A stretch of DNA of 58,649 nt, from NCBI RefSeq assembly GCF_021532655.1, contig NZ_JAKGAS010000017.1:1-58649 (forward strand). The letters are read 5' to 3'. Of this stretch, positions 1-9,344 are shown piece by piece. A model generated the notes under the pieces. That model was given only the letters and a program-made list of their open reading frames with translations. It had not been told where the DNA came from and did no database searches. The position numbers and the translations under genes are program-made. The first letter of the stretch is position 1; every line of letters begins with the position of its first letter. The stretch is from Paraglaciecola algarum (lineage in GTDB: Bacteria > Pseudomonadota > Gammaproteobacteria > Enterobacterales > Alteromonadaceae).

Positions 1-43
1 ACATCTCACCCGTACAATATGAGATGAAATTAATGCAATGCGC

Positions 44-505
44 CTAACAATCTGTCCATGAATACTTGACCATTACATAGGGCAGGGTAACTTCTAGAGT
101 TGGAAACCTATACTGATGTGACTCCCCTTTTTTACCTTGATTGGAATGAGCGATAATTTGATTATTTTCAAGTAAATAAATATCGACTTGTTCTAGTTGG
201 CTAAAAGCGACATCTATCACCCATTTTTTATTTTCGGTGACATTACTAATGCTGGTATGTAGCCATACTCCTTTTTTCGAGATTCCATAATTTGATTTAC
301 CTGCCGCTTGCCAAGTAAATTCACTTTTTTTATCTACGATTTGATCTAAGGTCAGCTCTAGGTTTGACTCTCGGAATACTTTTAGTTGTGGAGATAATCT
401 AATGGAAGTGTCAGTTGATATTAATTGAATATCGCTTTGAGCCCACAGCACTATAGGTTGTAAAACTATTAACACACATAAACACTTGAGAAACCTATTC
501 CACAT
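44..505 (-). pseudogene. Truncated 7TM-DISM extracellular sensor (DISMED2-like) remnant
   Basis: The 153-residue product starts with a clear signal peptide (residues about 1-22, cleavage after LWA) and continues as a domain resembling 7TMR-DISMED2, the periplasmic ligand-sensing module of 7TM-DISM receptors. The recognisable pattern is an FTW segment, a GISKKGVWLH segment and a W-VID-F---EQVDIYL stretch around residues 75-112. Such receptors normally go on with seven membrane helices and a GGDEF or kinase output domain of several hundred residues. Here the frame stops after the sensor module, and I could not see the missing part continue in another frame before the window edge. I infer a decayed or truncated receptor gene. 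A short periplasmic sensor-only protein is the alternative. The gene is divergent from parC. Confidence 0.5.
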
Positions 506-761
506 TCAGTTTTAGCCAATAATTATAGTAGTTGGAGAAAGGCCTATTAAAGCACTCGATTGTTGTTAAAGGCAATCCCTGAGTACTCAAACCAGTTTAA
601 ATTAAATGGACAGAGTAATATGTTCCGCGGTGAATAATGTTTATCCTGAGATGGTAAGAAATATGTTTATCTTTTGGTGATTTAATCCAGTGCATTAATA
701 AGGTAACCTAGACCATTAGCATCTCATTCAGCAATCTATAAAGTGGTGTAAATAGTCCAGC

Positions 762-3080
762 ATGAGCCAAGAAACTATAATTAATAAAGATGGCATCGAA
801 CAACTCACGATGCGCCGTTTCACCGAAGAGTCATATTTAAACTACTCCATGTACGTCATTATGGACAGGGCATTGCCACACATTGGCGATGGCCTAAAGC
901 CAGTACAAAGGCGTATTGTGTATGCTATGTCCGAACTAGGGCTAAATAATGCTGCTAAGTACAAAAAGTCAGCCCGAACCGTAGGTGACGTGTTAGGTAA
1001 GTTTCACCCCCATGGCGATTCGGCTTGTTATGAAGCTATGGTCTTAATGGCGCAACCTTTTTCTTATCGTTATCCACTAGTAGACGGCCAAGGAAACTGG
1101 GGGGCCCCGGATGATCCTAAGTCATTTGCTGCTATGCGTTACACTGAATCTAGGTTGTCTAAATTTAGTGAGGTGTTATTAACTGAATTAGGTCAGGGCA
1201 CAGTAGATTGGCAGCCTAATTTTGATGGCACTTTAGATGAACCTAAAGTGTTACCTGCTCGATTACCGCATATATTGCTAAATGGTATTACTGGTATTGC
1301 AGTTGGTATGGCGACGGACATACCTCCGCACAATGTGCGTGAAGTGGCTAACGCTTGTGCCCACTTATTAGATAACAGTAAAGCTGAATTACATGAGCTC
1401 TTAGAGTTTGTGCAAGGTCCAGATTACCCTACTGATGCAGAAATCATTACGCCTAAAGAAGACCTAAGCAAAATCTATCAAACAGGTAAAGGCTCAGTAA
1501 AAATGCGCGCGGTTTATCATGAAGATAACGGTGACGTGATAATTACGGCCCTTCCGCATCAGGCATCTGGTGGTAAAGTGTTAGAGCAAATTGCTGCTCA
1601 AATGCAAGCTAAAAAACTGCCAATGGTCAGTGATTTACGAGATGAATCTGATCATGAAAACCCTACTCGCCTATTGATTACACCTAGGTCAAATCGGGTT
1701 GACGTTGAACAGCTTATGCAACATTTGTTCGCGACTACAGATTTAGAAAAAAGTTATCGCGTTAACATCAATATGATCGGCTTGGATGGTCGTCCACAAG
1801 TTAAAGATCTGCGCATGATTTTGACTGAGTGGTTGAGTTTTAGAAAAGACACAGTGATACGTAGATTACAGTTTAGGTTAGATAAAGTACTAGCCAGATT
1901 GCATATTCTTGAAGGTCTAATGATTGCCTTCTTAAATATTGACGAAGTGATTCGAATCATTCGCTATGAAGATAAGCCAAAACAAGAATTGATGTCTCAA
2001 TTCTCTCTGTCAGATATTCAAGCTGAAGCAATCCTAGATTTAAAATTACGTCATCTTGCCAAACTAGAAGAAATGAAAATTAAAGGTGAGCAAGACGAGC
2101 TAGCTAAAGAGCGTGATGAATTACAACAATTATTAGGCTCAGATAGACGTTTAAAAACCTTAATTAAAAAAGAAATTTTGGCCGCAGCTGAGTTATACGG
2201 AGATGATAGGCGTTCACCCATAGTCTCTCGTGGTGAAGCCAAAGCCTTATCTGAAAAAGAGTTAATGCCGTCTGAAATGGTCACTGTAGTCTTATCAGAA
2301 AAAGGTTGGGCTCGTTGTGCTAAGGGTCATGACGTTGACGTAGAAGGTTTAAGTTACAAAGCCGGTGATAGTTATCAAGCGAGTGCTAAAGGTCGTAGTA
2401 ATCAACAAGTTATCTTTTTAGATTCATCTGGCCGCGCATTTTCTTGTGATGCTCACGGACTGCCTTCTGCAAGGAGTCAAGGTGAACCGTTAACCGGCCG
2501 TTTTAATGTGGTGGGCGGGGAACATGTAGAACATGTGATAATGGGGCAAGATAACCAGCAGTACCTTATGGCTTCAGATGCAGGTTATGGTTTTGTCGGT
2601 AAGTTTAGTGACATGGTAAGTAAAAACAAAGCGGGTAAAGCGTATTTGTCATTGTCTAGTGCAGCTAAAGTGATTAAGCCTCAAGCGGTGCACGACCTAA
2701 ATACAGACTGGTGTTTAGCTATTTCAAATGAAGGGCGAATGCTGATGTTCCCACTCAAAGATTTACCTTGTTTAGGTAAAGGTAAAGGTAATAAGTTAAT
2801 CAGTATTCCAAGTGCTAAAGCTCAGTCGCGGGAAGAATATGTCAAAGTATTAGCAGTTGTACCATTAGGCGCGAATGTTAAAATTCTTGCCGGTAAACGG
2901 GGTATGACATTAACCGCTAGCGACTTAGAACATTATCAAGGTGAAAGAGGCCGTAGAGGTAATAAATTACCTAGAGGTTTACAACGAGTGGATGGTATTG
3001 AAGTAGAAGCGCCAGCATTGCCTACAGATAATATTATTGAGTTTGACGATCCTAATCAAATGGATAATCAGCCTGATTAA
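762..3080 (+). CDS. parC: DNA topoisomerase IV subunit A
   Basis: This is ParC, 772 residues, the DNA breakage-reunion subunit of topoisomerase IV that decatenates daughter chromosomes with ParE. The N-terminal winged-helix/tower region is intact, with the catalytic tyrosine in the AAMRYTE motif at Y127. The quinolone-determining loop HPHGDSACYE carries Ser87 and Glu91, equivalent to E. coli S80 and E84, so it has the wild-type sensitive residues. The C-terminal part from about residue 500 looks like the beta-pinwheel DNA-wrapping domain. A VDGQGNWGAPDDP segment is typical of ParC rather than GyrA, and the GyrA-box pattern is not evident. ParE is not adjacent in this window. A strong hairpin terminator follows. 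Confidence 0.97.
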   Translation: MSQETIINKDGIEQLTMRRFTEESYLNYSMYVIMDRALPHIGDGLKPVQRRIVYAMSELGLNNAAKYKKSARTVGDVLGKFHPHGDSACYEAMVLMAQPFSYRYPLVDGQGNWGAPDDPKSFAAMRYTESRLSKFSEVLLTELGQGTVDWQPNFDGTLDEPKVLPARLPHILLNGITGIAVGMATDIPPHNVREVANACAHLLDNSKAELHELLEFVQGPDYPTDAEIITPKEDLSKIYQTGKGSVKMRAVYHEDNGDVIITALPHQASGGKVLEQIAAQMQAKKLPMVSDLRDESDHENPTRLLITPRSNRVDVEQLMQHLFATTDLEKSYRVNINMIGLDGRPQVKDLRMILTEWLSFRKDTVIRRLQFRLDKVLARLHILEGLMIAFLNIDEVIRIIRYEDKPKQELMSQFSLSDIQAEAILDLKLRHLAKLEEMKIKGEQDELAKERDELQQLLGSDRRLKTLIKKEILAAAELYGDDRRSPIVSRGEAKALSEKELMPSEMVTVVLSEKGWARCAKGHDVDVEGLSYKAGDSYQASAKGRSNQQVIFLDSSGRAFSCDAHGLPSARSQGEPLTGRFNVVGGEHVEHVIMGQDNQQYLMASDAGYGFVGKFSDMVSKNKAGKAYLSLSSAAKVIKPQAVHDLNTDWCLAISNEGRMLMFPLKDLPCLGKGKGNKLISIPSAKAQSREEYVKVLAVVPLGANVKILAGKRGMTLTASDLEHYQGERGRRGNKLPRGLQRVDGIEVEAPALPTDNIIEFDDPNQMDNQPD

Positions 3081-3087
3081 ATGCAAT

Positions 3088-3130
3088 AAAATAAGAGTGA
3101 CAAGCTTAGCTGTGAGCCACTCTTATTTTT
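3088..3130. terminator. Bidirectional terminator between parC and the WYL regulator
   Basis: A 10 bp perfect stem (AATAAGAGTG at 3090-3099 with CACTCTTATT at 3118-3127) encloses an 18-nt loop. It is followed by a T run on the plus strand and preceded by an A-rich run. It therefore can end parC and also the convergent minus-strand gene. Confidence 0.75.
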
Positions 3131-3821
3131 CGCAATGTTGCGCTTCTTGCAAGGCAATATAATGTTGTAATGACAAACAATTTGAAGTTTCGAAAGTATG
3201 CTCCGTTGAAGTTAAACGGGTTATTTTGTCTAATCTAAATACGCGGTAATCTTGGCGTAATAAACACCAAGCAACGAGTGTCCAAACCTTGCCCCAATAA
3301 ACCAAACCTAAAGGCCAAATCCCTCTTTCGGTTTGTCGGTTGTCTAAACTCTTGTAGCCAATCGTGACTTGCTGATTGGTCTTTATTGCCTTTTTTAATT
3401 TTTCATTAATATCAACATCATTGATTTGCTTAAATTTAGGTACCACCAACCAGTTAGCTTGTTTATCATGGCGGCTGTGCAGTGAATCTGGCAATATGGC
3501 TTTTATTTTATCGAATGCTCGTGATGCAGCGTCACCTAGCTGCTGGTCACTCCAGCCTTGCACCATTTTTACCCCAAGCAACAATGCTTCTAGTTCGTCT
3601 TCTTGAAACATAATAGGTGGAAGATTAAAGCCAGGTTTGATTCTGTAACCCACACCAGCTTCTGATTCTATCGGGATCTTAGATAAAGACAGAGCTTGCA
3701 TGTCACGGTAAATAGTTCGAGGTGATACTTCGAGTAAATCAGCTAGTTCTTGACCTGTGATTACCGTCCTGCGGCTACGCAATATATTCAATAATTGGAA
3801 TAATCGCTCTGCTTTTCTCAT
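3123..3821 (-). CDS. WYL-domain transcriptional regulator (YafY/DeoR type)
   Basis: The protein of 232 residues has an N-terminal winged HTH_11 domain (residues about 5-60, with the recognition region VSPRTIYRDMQAL). A linker and a WYL domain (about 135-225) follow, the latter visible in segments such as VTIGYKS and the RGIWPLGLVYWGKVWTLVAWC stretch. This is the YafY family. WYL domains are proposed ligand sensors, but the ligand here is unknown. It converges on parC and sits divergent from the carboxylesterase 260 bp away, so control of that gene is possible but unproven. Confidence 0.85.
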   Translation of the reverse strand: MRKAERLFQLLNILRSRRTVITGQELADLLEVSPRTIYRDMQALSLSKIPIESEAGVGYRIKPGFNLPPIMFQEDELEALLLGVKMVQGWSDQQLGDAASRAFDKIKAILPDSLHSRHDKQANWLVVPKFKQINDVDINEKLKKAIKTNQQVTIGYKSLDNRQTERGIWPLGLVYWGKVWTLVAWCLLRQDYRVFRLDKITRLTSTEHTFETSNCLSLQHYIALQEAQHCEK

Positions 3822-4081
3822 AAATGATCCACTTTATTAGTTTTGTTTAGTTTGACATTGTCCGCTATCAACCAAAATATGGCGAATAATTATACATATA
3901 TCATTTATTAGTGTGTTAAGGGTTGGTTTAACTCTGAAGGATAACAAGCTCAATTGTCATCATTGTGTCAGTAGTCTTTTGGCTGGAATGACAAAAAATC
4001 ATAAGCCGAAAAAGTTGTGTTTGCACAAAAGAGTCGTTAGTGTCGTTGGCCATTAATTATTTCTTACAGATGGAAGGCAAG

Positions 4082-5680
4082 ATGCAATTCGTCAAAGCTT
4101 ATTTAATTTTATTTACCCTTCTAGGTTGTTACACAACAAGTGCCAATAGCCAAGAAAAAGGCAACGCCTTAGTACGCATCAAGCAAGGTGAATTGTCAGG
4201 AAGCTTAGAGTTACAAAAGCAAGTTCGGGCATTCAAAGGTATTCCATATGCTGCCGCACCGGTTGGAGACTTACGTTGGCAACCGCCGCAACAAGCAGCT
4301 GTTTGGCATGGTACTCGCAATGCTCAGTATTTTGGCCACAAGTGTATGCAAAATCCTATGTTCAGTGATATGCAATTTCGCGATGCTGGCACCAGTGAAG
4401 ATTGTTTGTTTTTAAATGTGTGGACTCCAGCTAAAAAAGCTAAAAATCTTCCTGTGTTGGTGTATTTCTATGGTGGCGGGTTTGCTGCTGGCGATGGTTC
4501 TGAAAAGCGCTATGACGGAGCCAATATGGCTAAACAAGGCATAGTTACAGTTACGGTTAATTATCGTTTAGGTATATTTGGCTTATTTGCACATCCGCAG
4601 TTATCTACTGATTCGGGCTATCAAGGCTCCGGTAATTATACATTTATGGATCAAGCCGCGGCCCTTAAATGGGTGAGTGAAAATATCCAGTCATTTGGTG
4701 GTGATCCTAAACGTGTGACCATAGCGGGTGAGTCAGCGGGTTCATTTTCGGTCAGTGCGTTAATGGCTTCACCTTTGTCTAGGCAATATATAAATGGTGC
4801 CATAGGTGAAAGTGGCTCCTTTTTAGCTGGGCGATTAAATTCGTTAGAAGTGGCTGAAAAAAAAGGAGAAGAGGTTGCTAAAAGTATTTTAAGTGGATTG
4901 AAACTATCAGCTAAAGACACTATTTCTGCCTTAAAAGAGTTGTCCGCTCAAGAGTTGTTAGACGCGGCAACTAAAGCTAAGCATGTTTGGTTTACAGCTA
5001 ATGTTGATAATTACGTTATTCCAAAAACTCTTACACAAATGTATGCTCAAGGTGACTATGCCAAAGTGCCATTATTGGCAGGTAACAACTCTCAAGAAGG
5101 TAGCTATCAGAGTGTTTTAGGAAATAGATCGGCAACAGTTGAAAATTATAAACAAGCTCTCGAGGCGCGTTACCCGAATATCTATGGAAAAATGTTGGAA
5201 CTGTATCCAGCTAAAAATGAAGAGCAGGTTAAGGATGCTGCCCAAGCTATAGCCAGTGACGAATTTATCAGTTTGTCTACTTGGAACTGGATGGACTTAG
5301 TTACTCAAACCAATTCCCAGGCTACTTTCTTTTATAACTACACCCATGTTCGTCCTTTAATGAAAGCAGAATATTGGAGCAATAGTTGGAAACAATCTGC
5401 CGCACGAGGGGCGACTCATTCAGCTGAAATTGAGTACGCTTTGGGAAATTTAGATATAAATCCGTTATATGAATGGAAAGAACAAGATTATAAAGTGTCT
5501 AAAATTGTACAGCAGTATTTTGCTAACTTTATTAAAACAGGTAACCCCAATGGCAAAGGTTTAGCCAACTGGCCAATGTTTAAACACAATCAGCAATTGA
5601 TAATTAATAATGCACCTTTTGCTGAAAATGTAGATTATTTACGTGTTCGATATACGGGTTTAAATAAATTAAAAAATTAA
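4082..5680 (+). CDS. Secreted type-B carboxylesterase
   Basis: This alpha/beta-hydrolase of the carboxylesterase type-B family is about 532 residues from the chosen start. It would hydrolyse carboxylic esters in the periplasm or outside the cell. Family marks are the EDCLFLNVWTP signature, the oxyanion loop GGGF, the nucleophile elbow GESAGS (Ser about 218) and the late catalytic His in ATHSAEIEY. The first residues form a signal peptide with LLGC, which could be a lipobox although Leu at -2 is unusual. In-frame starts also exist at 4040 (GTG) and 4070 (ATG). I chose 4082 because AAGG lies 4 nt upstream and the signal peptide then starts cleanly. The natural substrate cannot be told from sequence. 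Confidence 0.88.
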   Translation: MQFVKAYLILFTLLGCYTTSANSQEKGNALVRIKQGELSGSLELQKQVRAFKGIPYAAAPVGDLRWQPPQQAAVWHGTRNAQYFGHKCMQNPMFSDMQFRDAGTSEDCLFLNVWTPAKKAKNLPVLVYFYGGGFAAGDGSEKRYDGANMAKQGIVTVTVNYRLGIFGLFAHPQLSTDSGYQGSGNYTFMDQAAALKWVSENIQSFGGDPKRVTIAGESAGSFSVSALMASPLSRQYINGAIGESGSFLAGRLNSLEVAEKKGEEVAKSILSGLKLSAKDTISALKELSAQELLDAATKAKHVWFTANVDNYVIPKTLTQMYAQGDYAKVPLLAGNNSQEGSYQSVLGNRSATVENYKQALEARYPNIYGKMLELYPAKNEEQVKDAAQAIASDEFISLSTWNWMDLVTQTNSQATFFYNYTHVRPLMKAEYWSNSWKQSAARGATHSAEIEYALGNLDINPLYEWKEQDYKVSKIVQQYFANFIKTGNPNGKGLANWPMFKHNQQLIINNAPFAENVDYLRVRYTGLNKLKN

Positions 5681-5729
5681 CTGGTAAAGTACAAATTGAA
5701 CACTACATAAATTGACTGTCTGCTAAACA

Positions 5730-5754
5730 AAGGCCTCTATATATTTGAGGCCTT
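5730..5754. terminator. Hairpin between carboxylesterase and plsB
   Basis: An 8 bp perfect stem AAGGCCTC / GAGGCCTT has a 9-nt AT-rich loop between two convergent genes. The T tract is weak on the plus strand (CTTG). The minus-strand side reads into TTTGTTT, so it fits plsB termination at least as well. Confidence 0.5.
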
Positions 5755-5767
5755 GAATGACAAACGC

Positions 5768-8233
5768 TTATATTTTTTGTAATCGTTGAATAATTTCTGG
5801 CTCAATCAGTTCAATTACGTCTTCGCATAAGGATGTACTTTGTAAAGTGGGCGCTAGTTGCCCCTTATCGTTTACTTCGATTAATTGATTTTCTTTTAGT
5901 GCACTTATAAAGCTTGATAACACGTTTTTGTCAAAAAATTCTGGTGAGCTCAGTCCATGTAAACTGGATAACCTTTGGGCGAATTGACGACTTTTTTTCT
6001 CAAGTTCACTGCGGCTTATCAAAGTTTGCTTGGATAACAAGGTCAGGACTAGCGCATATCTATGTAAGGTTTCTTGAATACCTTGACCGAGCAACCACGC
6101 GGAATAAAAAGCTGGATCACTTGGAGAAGGAGGCTGAATTTGTGTTTGCTCTTCAACTACGGGCCCTTCAAGCCCTTTTTCCTCAATCAGCAGCCCCATG
6201 TTAACCATATTATCGACCAAAACTTCAGTGTAAGACTCTGCTTGTGACTGCGACATATATATAAACAATTCACATTTTAACAACGGATACAGGTCAGCTA
6301 CTAGTTGTAATATTTGTATTTTAGTCACACTTTTATGGGCAAACACTATGGCTGCAATTAGGCTAGGTAAAGCATATAGATGCTGAGTATTGTTTCGGTA
6401 ATAAGTTAAAGCTACGGCGTTCTGATTTCTTAGGGAGATGATTTTTCCATAATCATCTTCAGTAATAGTAAACTTGTTACGTTTTAGAGTTTCTGCCAGT
6501 AACGCTTTGCCACTCATCTGTGGGATCGTGGCTAAATCGCTGTAGGGTGAGTTTTTCAATAACTCCAAATAATGATCGATCGCTTGTTCTAATTCTGCTT
6601 GAGGTATGGCGTGTTTTTTCGCTGCCAATAGACATGTAGCGCAAATTGACATACCGCTAATAGCTGCTGCTTGGTTGATTTTTGCCATTACATCAGTAGC
6701 TAGCTCGTTTACTAATGGAGTCAACCATTGAGGCTTTTTGTCTTGATCTTGGTCTTTAAAATCTCGCCAATTTGGTTCGTGTTGATCAAGGTAGTTTGAT
6801 AAGTTGATAGGCTCACCAAAATTTAAGTAACCAACACCATAATTTTTAAGTTTTTTGAGCGCAGAGAAAACTTGAAAAAATGATTCTTTCTTTTTACCCG
6901 TGCCATTCAATTCTTTAAGGTAGCTTGATACTTCCATCACATGATCATAACCAATATAGACAGGTACTATGCTGACAGGGCGATTTACCCCTTTTATAAG
7001 TCCCTGCAAGGTCATAGCTAACATTCCCGTTTTAGGCGGTAATAAACGTCCCGTTCGACTACGACCTCCTTCTGGAAAGTACTTTACCGAATAGCCTTTG
7101 TTAAACAATAACTCTAAATATTCCCGAAAAACCGCAGTGTATAGCTTGTTACCTGCAAAACTTCGTCGTAAATAAAATGCGCCGCATTTACGTAATAGAC
7201 CACCAACAGGTCGGAAGTTTAGGTTAATACCCGCCGCGATATGGGGCGTAACCAATCCTTCATGGTAAATTACATAGGTAAGTAACAGATAATCCATGTG
7301 ACTTCTATGACAAGGAACATAGATGATTTCATGACCGTTTTGAGCTAGTTCACGCACTTTTGACGCATGGCTAACCTTGATACCGTTATATATTTTGTTC
7401 CATACTTTAGTCAGTATATTAGCGCCCCATCTGACTAATCCTTCGCGATAATCGGCAGCAATTTCATCTAAATATTTTTTAGCTTGAGCTTTAATTTGAC
7501 GCTGAGTTTTATTTTTTAATTTTGCCTCTTGAGTAATGATACTGGTTACTGATTTAGCGCCTAACACACTATTGTATAGCTGGTGGCGTTCGAGTAAATT
7601 TGGACCCGTGATAGACTGTTGCCGTCTATGAAAGTGCGTGCCTGCAACGCGTATTAGTTTGTGCGCGATTTCTTTATCACTTCCATTAAGTCCTATCATA
7701 ACTCTTGAAGAAACTGCCTTGCTGTAACAAACAAAGTTGTCTCGACCTAAAAACAACACGATGAAAAACTTTCGTAACCAGCTAGGTGACACTTGGTTAG
7801 CTATAACGTCTGACCATCCTGATAAGTTTTTACCAGGCGCTCGTCCCCACAAAATAGATACGGGCACAATTTGAATATCCAGATCTGGGTTTTGGCGGTG
7901 TAAACTAAATAATTTGGCTGCGTTTTCCTTAATATCAGTATTTTTAATTTTACGATTTAGTACCGAGTTTGGATTATTTAAAAATAAGCAGGACGGAAAT
8001 GAAAGGTTGTCTATTTCTATACTGATGGTTGGCTTAGGTAAACCTAAGGACAATGCCGACATTTTTAACGCTAGCTGATCTGTCACTGAATTCGTTCGCA
8101 ACAAATAAACGATAGGTTTGGTTTTGTCTATACCTAACTCATGCTCTAAATCACTAGGGATGCTTTTGACTTTTACCAACCATTTGATGGGAGTGGTTAC
8201 CATTAAAAATAGCAATCTATCCAACCACTGCAT
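5768..8233 (-). CDS. plsB: Glycerol-3-phosphate 1-O-acyltransferase
   Basis: PlsB, 821 residues, is the inner-membrane enzyme that transfers an acyl chain from acyl-ACP or acyl-CoA to position 1 of sn-glycerol-3-phosphate, the first step of phospholipid synthesis. The acyltransferase core shows the HX4D motif as HRSHMD (H309-D314, close to the E. coli positions). It also has the glycerol-phosphate-binding segment EGGRSRTGRLLPPKTGM and the IVPVYIGYD block. Length matches the family (about 800-830). It is divergent from lexA, echoing the plsB-dgkA-lexA neighbourhood of enterobacteria, but dgkA is absent here. Confidence 0.97.
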   Translation of the reverse strand: MQWLDRLLFLMVTTPIKWLVKVKSIPSDLEHELGIDKTKPIVYLLRTNSVTDQLALKMSALSLGLPKPTISIEIDNLSFPSCLFLNNPNSVLNRKIKNTDIKENAAKLFSLHRQNPDLDIQIVPVSILWGRAPGKNLSGWSDVIANQVSPSWLRKFFIVLFLGRDNFVCYSKAVSSRVMIGLNGSDKEIAHKLIRVAGTHFHRRQQSITGPNLLERHQLYNSVLGAKSVTSIITQEAKLKNKTQRQIKAQAKKYLDEIAADYREGLVRWGANILTKVWNKIYNGIKVSHASKVRELAQNGHEIIYVPCHRSHMDYLLLTYVIYHEGLVTPHIAAGINLNFRPVGGLLRKCGAFYLRRSFAGNKLYTAVFREYLELLFNKGYSVKYFPEGGRSRTGRLLPPKTGMLAMTLQGLIKGVNRPVSIVPVYIGYDHVMEVSSYLKELNGTGKKKESFFQVFSALKKLKNYGVGYLNFGEPINLSNYLDQHEPNWRDFKDQDQDKKPQWLTPLVNELATDVMAKINQAAAISGMSICATCLLAAKKHAIPQAELEQAIDHYLELLKNSPYSDLATIPQMSGKALLAETLKRNKFTITEDDYGKIISLRNQNAVALTYYRNNTQHLYALPSLIAAIVFAHKSVTKIQILQLVADLYPLLKCELFIYMSQSQAESYTEVLVDNMVNMGLLIEEKGLEGPVVEEQTQIQPPSPSDPAFYSAWLLGQGIQETLHRYALVLTLLSKQTLISRSELEKKSRQFAQRLSSLHGLSSPEFFDKNVLSSFISALKENQLIEVNDKGQLAPTLQSTSLCEDVIELIEPEIIQRLQKI

Positions 8234-8302
8234 ATAACTGACCTTTCATAATTAAAACGAAAGTAGGATAACACAAAAACAATGTTTGAGATTTATTGAT
8301 AA

Positions 8303-8318
8303 CTGTATATACTCACAC
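8303..8318 (+). promoter_or_regulatory. SOS box 1 (imperfect) upstream of lexA
   Basis: CTGTATATACTCACAC matches the LexA operator CTG-N10-CAG except for the final base (CAC for CAG). It is close to the first box of the E. coli lexA promoter and sits 19 bp upstream of the second box in the plsB-lexA intergenic region. Confidence 0.7.
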
Positions 8319-8321
8319 TAA

Positions 8322-8337
8322 CTGTATAGAAAAACAG
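8322..8337 (+). promoter_or_regulatory. SOS box 2 upstream of lexA
   Basis: CTGTATAGAAAAACAG is a full CTG-N10-CAG LexA operator. It ends 7 bases before the lexA ATG, so bound LexA would cover the translation initiation region and autorepress. No conventional Shine-Dalgarno lies between it and the start. Confidence 0.88.
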
Positions 8338-8344
8338 GCTGTTT

Positions 8345-8968
8345 ATGCGTCCACTAACTGCAAGACAAGAAGAAGTACTTCAACTTATCAAAAATACTAT
8401 GCTAGAAACTGGCATGCCACCCACTCGAGCTGAAATTGCCCGTGAATTGGGCTTTAAATCGGCGAATGCTGCTGAAGAGCATTTAAAGGCTTTAGCACGA
8501 AAAGGAGTGATTGAAATTCTTCCCGGTACTTCTAGAGGTATTCGCTTGAATACGCCACTTGAAGACCAACTTGAAGATCTAGGTTTACCACTTATAGGTC
8601 AAGTAGCTGCAGGTGAGCCTATTTTGGCTCAAGAGCATATTGAAGGCCATTACAAAGTCGATCCTAGTTTATTTAGACCTAGTGCAGATTTTTTGCTTAG
8701 GGTAAATGGCATGAGTATGAAAGATATTGGTATTTTGGATGGCGACTTATTAGCTGTGCATCGCACCACTGACGTACACAATGGTCAAGTTGTAGTGGCT
8801 AGGGTAGATGAAGACGTTACGGTTAAGCGCTTAGAGAAAAAAGGTCGTGAAGTACTATTACATGCTGAAAACGAAGACTTCTCGCCGATTAAAGTCGATT
8901 TAGCCTCTCAGCCTTTTAATATTGAAGGTATCGCAGTGGGAGTGATCCGAAACGCTGATTGGCTTTAA
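8345..8968 (+). CDS. lexA: SOS repressor LexA
   Basis: LexA, 207 residues, represses SOS genes and cleaves itself when stimulated by RecA filaments on single-stranded DNA. The N-terminal winged helix (residues 1-65) includes the recognition segment SANAAEEHLKAL. The cleavage site is A89-G90 in QVAAGEP. The catalytic dyad is Ser124 (NGMSMKD) and Lys161 (TVKRLE). All essential residues are present and length is typical. Two SOS operators lie directly upstream. dinF, which follows lexA in E. coli, is not here; a DinF-like gene lies about 10.5 kb away. A terminator follows. Confidence 0.98.
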   Translation: MRPLTARQEEVLQLIKNTMLETGMPPTRAEIARELGFKSANAAEEHLKALARKGVIEILPGTSRGIRLNTPLEDQLEDLGLPLIGQVAAGEPILAQEHIEGHYKVDPSLFRPSADFLLRVNGMSMKDIGILDGDLLAVHRTTDVHNGQVVVARVDEDVTVKRLEKKGREVLLHAENEDFSPIKVDLASQPFNIEGIAVGVIRNADWL

Positions 8969-9344
8969 ATGGCAAAAATTGGCAAAATTTTTAATTACTA
9001 AAACATCATTGCATTAATCTTATCTAACGCAGCAATTTTTTATTGCTGCTTTTTTGTTTTTTAGACCCGATTCTTTTTCAAATTTTCTTTGACAAGTGCA
9101 AAATTCGCTTAATATCAATAAATTTACAAACAAATGTTTAAAAAATAATCGATTGATCGTAAATTAAACAAAAATACTAGACGTACCCCCCTTAAATAAG
9201 TAATCCTAAGCTTCTGTGTAACAAATTGATAACAATAAGTTTTCCTATTGTTAACTTTGGTGCTGTTTAACGTTGCGTTTAAGGACTCGTTTTGGGTTTT
9301 TTAGTTAATAAGAATAACAAGCGTTTATCACATAGAGGTGTCGA
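8969..9344. other. Intergenic region lexA to coxB
   Basis: This 376-base gap holds the lexA terminator (9029-9060) and then about 280 bases of very AT-rich DNA, presumably the promoter region of the cytochrome oxidase operon. I see no convincing additional gene. The coxB ribosome-binding site GAGG lies at 9335-9338, 6 nt before its GTG start. Confidence 0.6.
9029..9060 (+). terminator. lexA terminator
   Basis: The 8 bp perfect stem GCAGCAAT / ATTGCTGC with a TTTTT loop is followed directly by TTTTTTGTTTT. This is a textbook intrinsic terminator. Confidence 0.9.
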
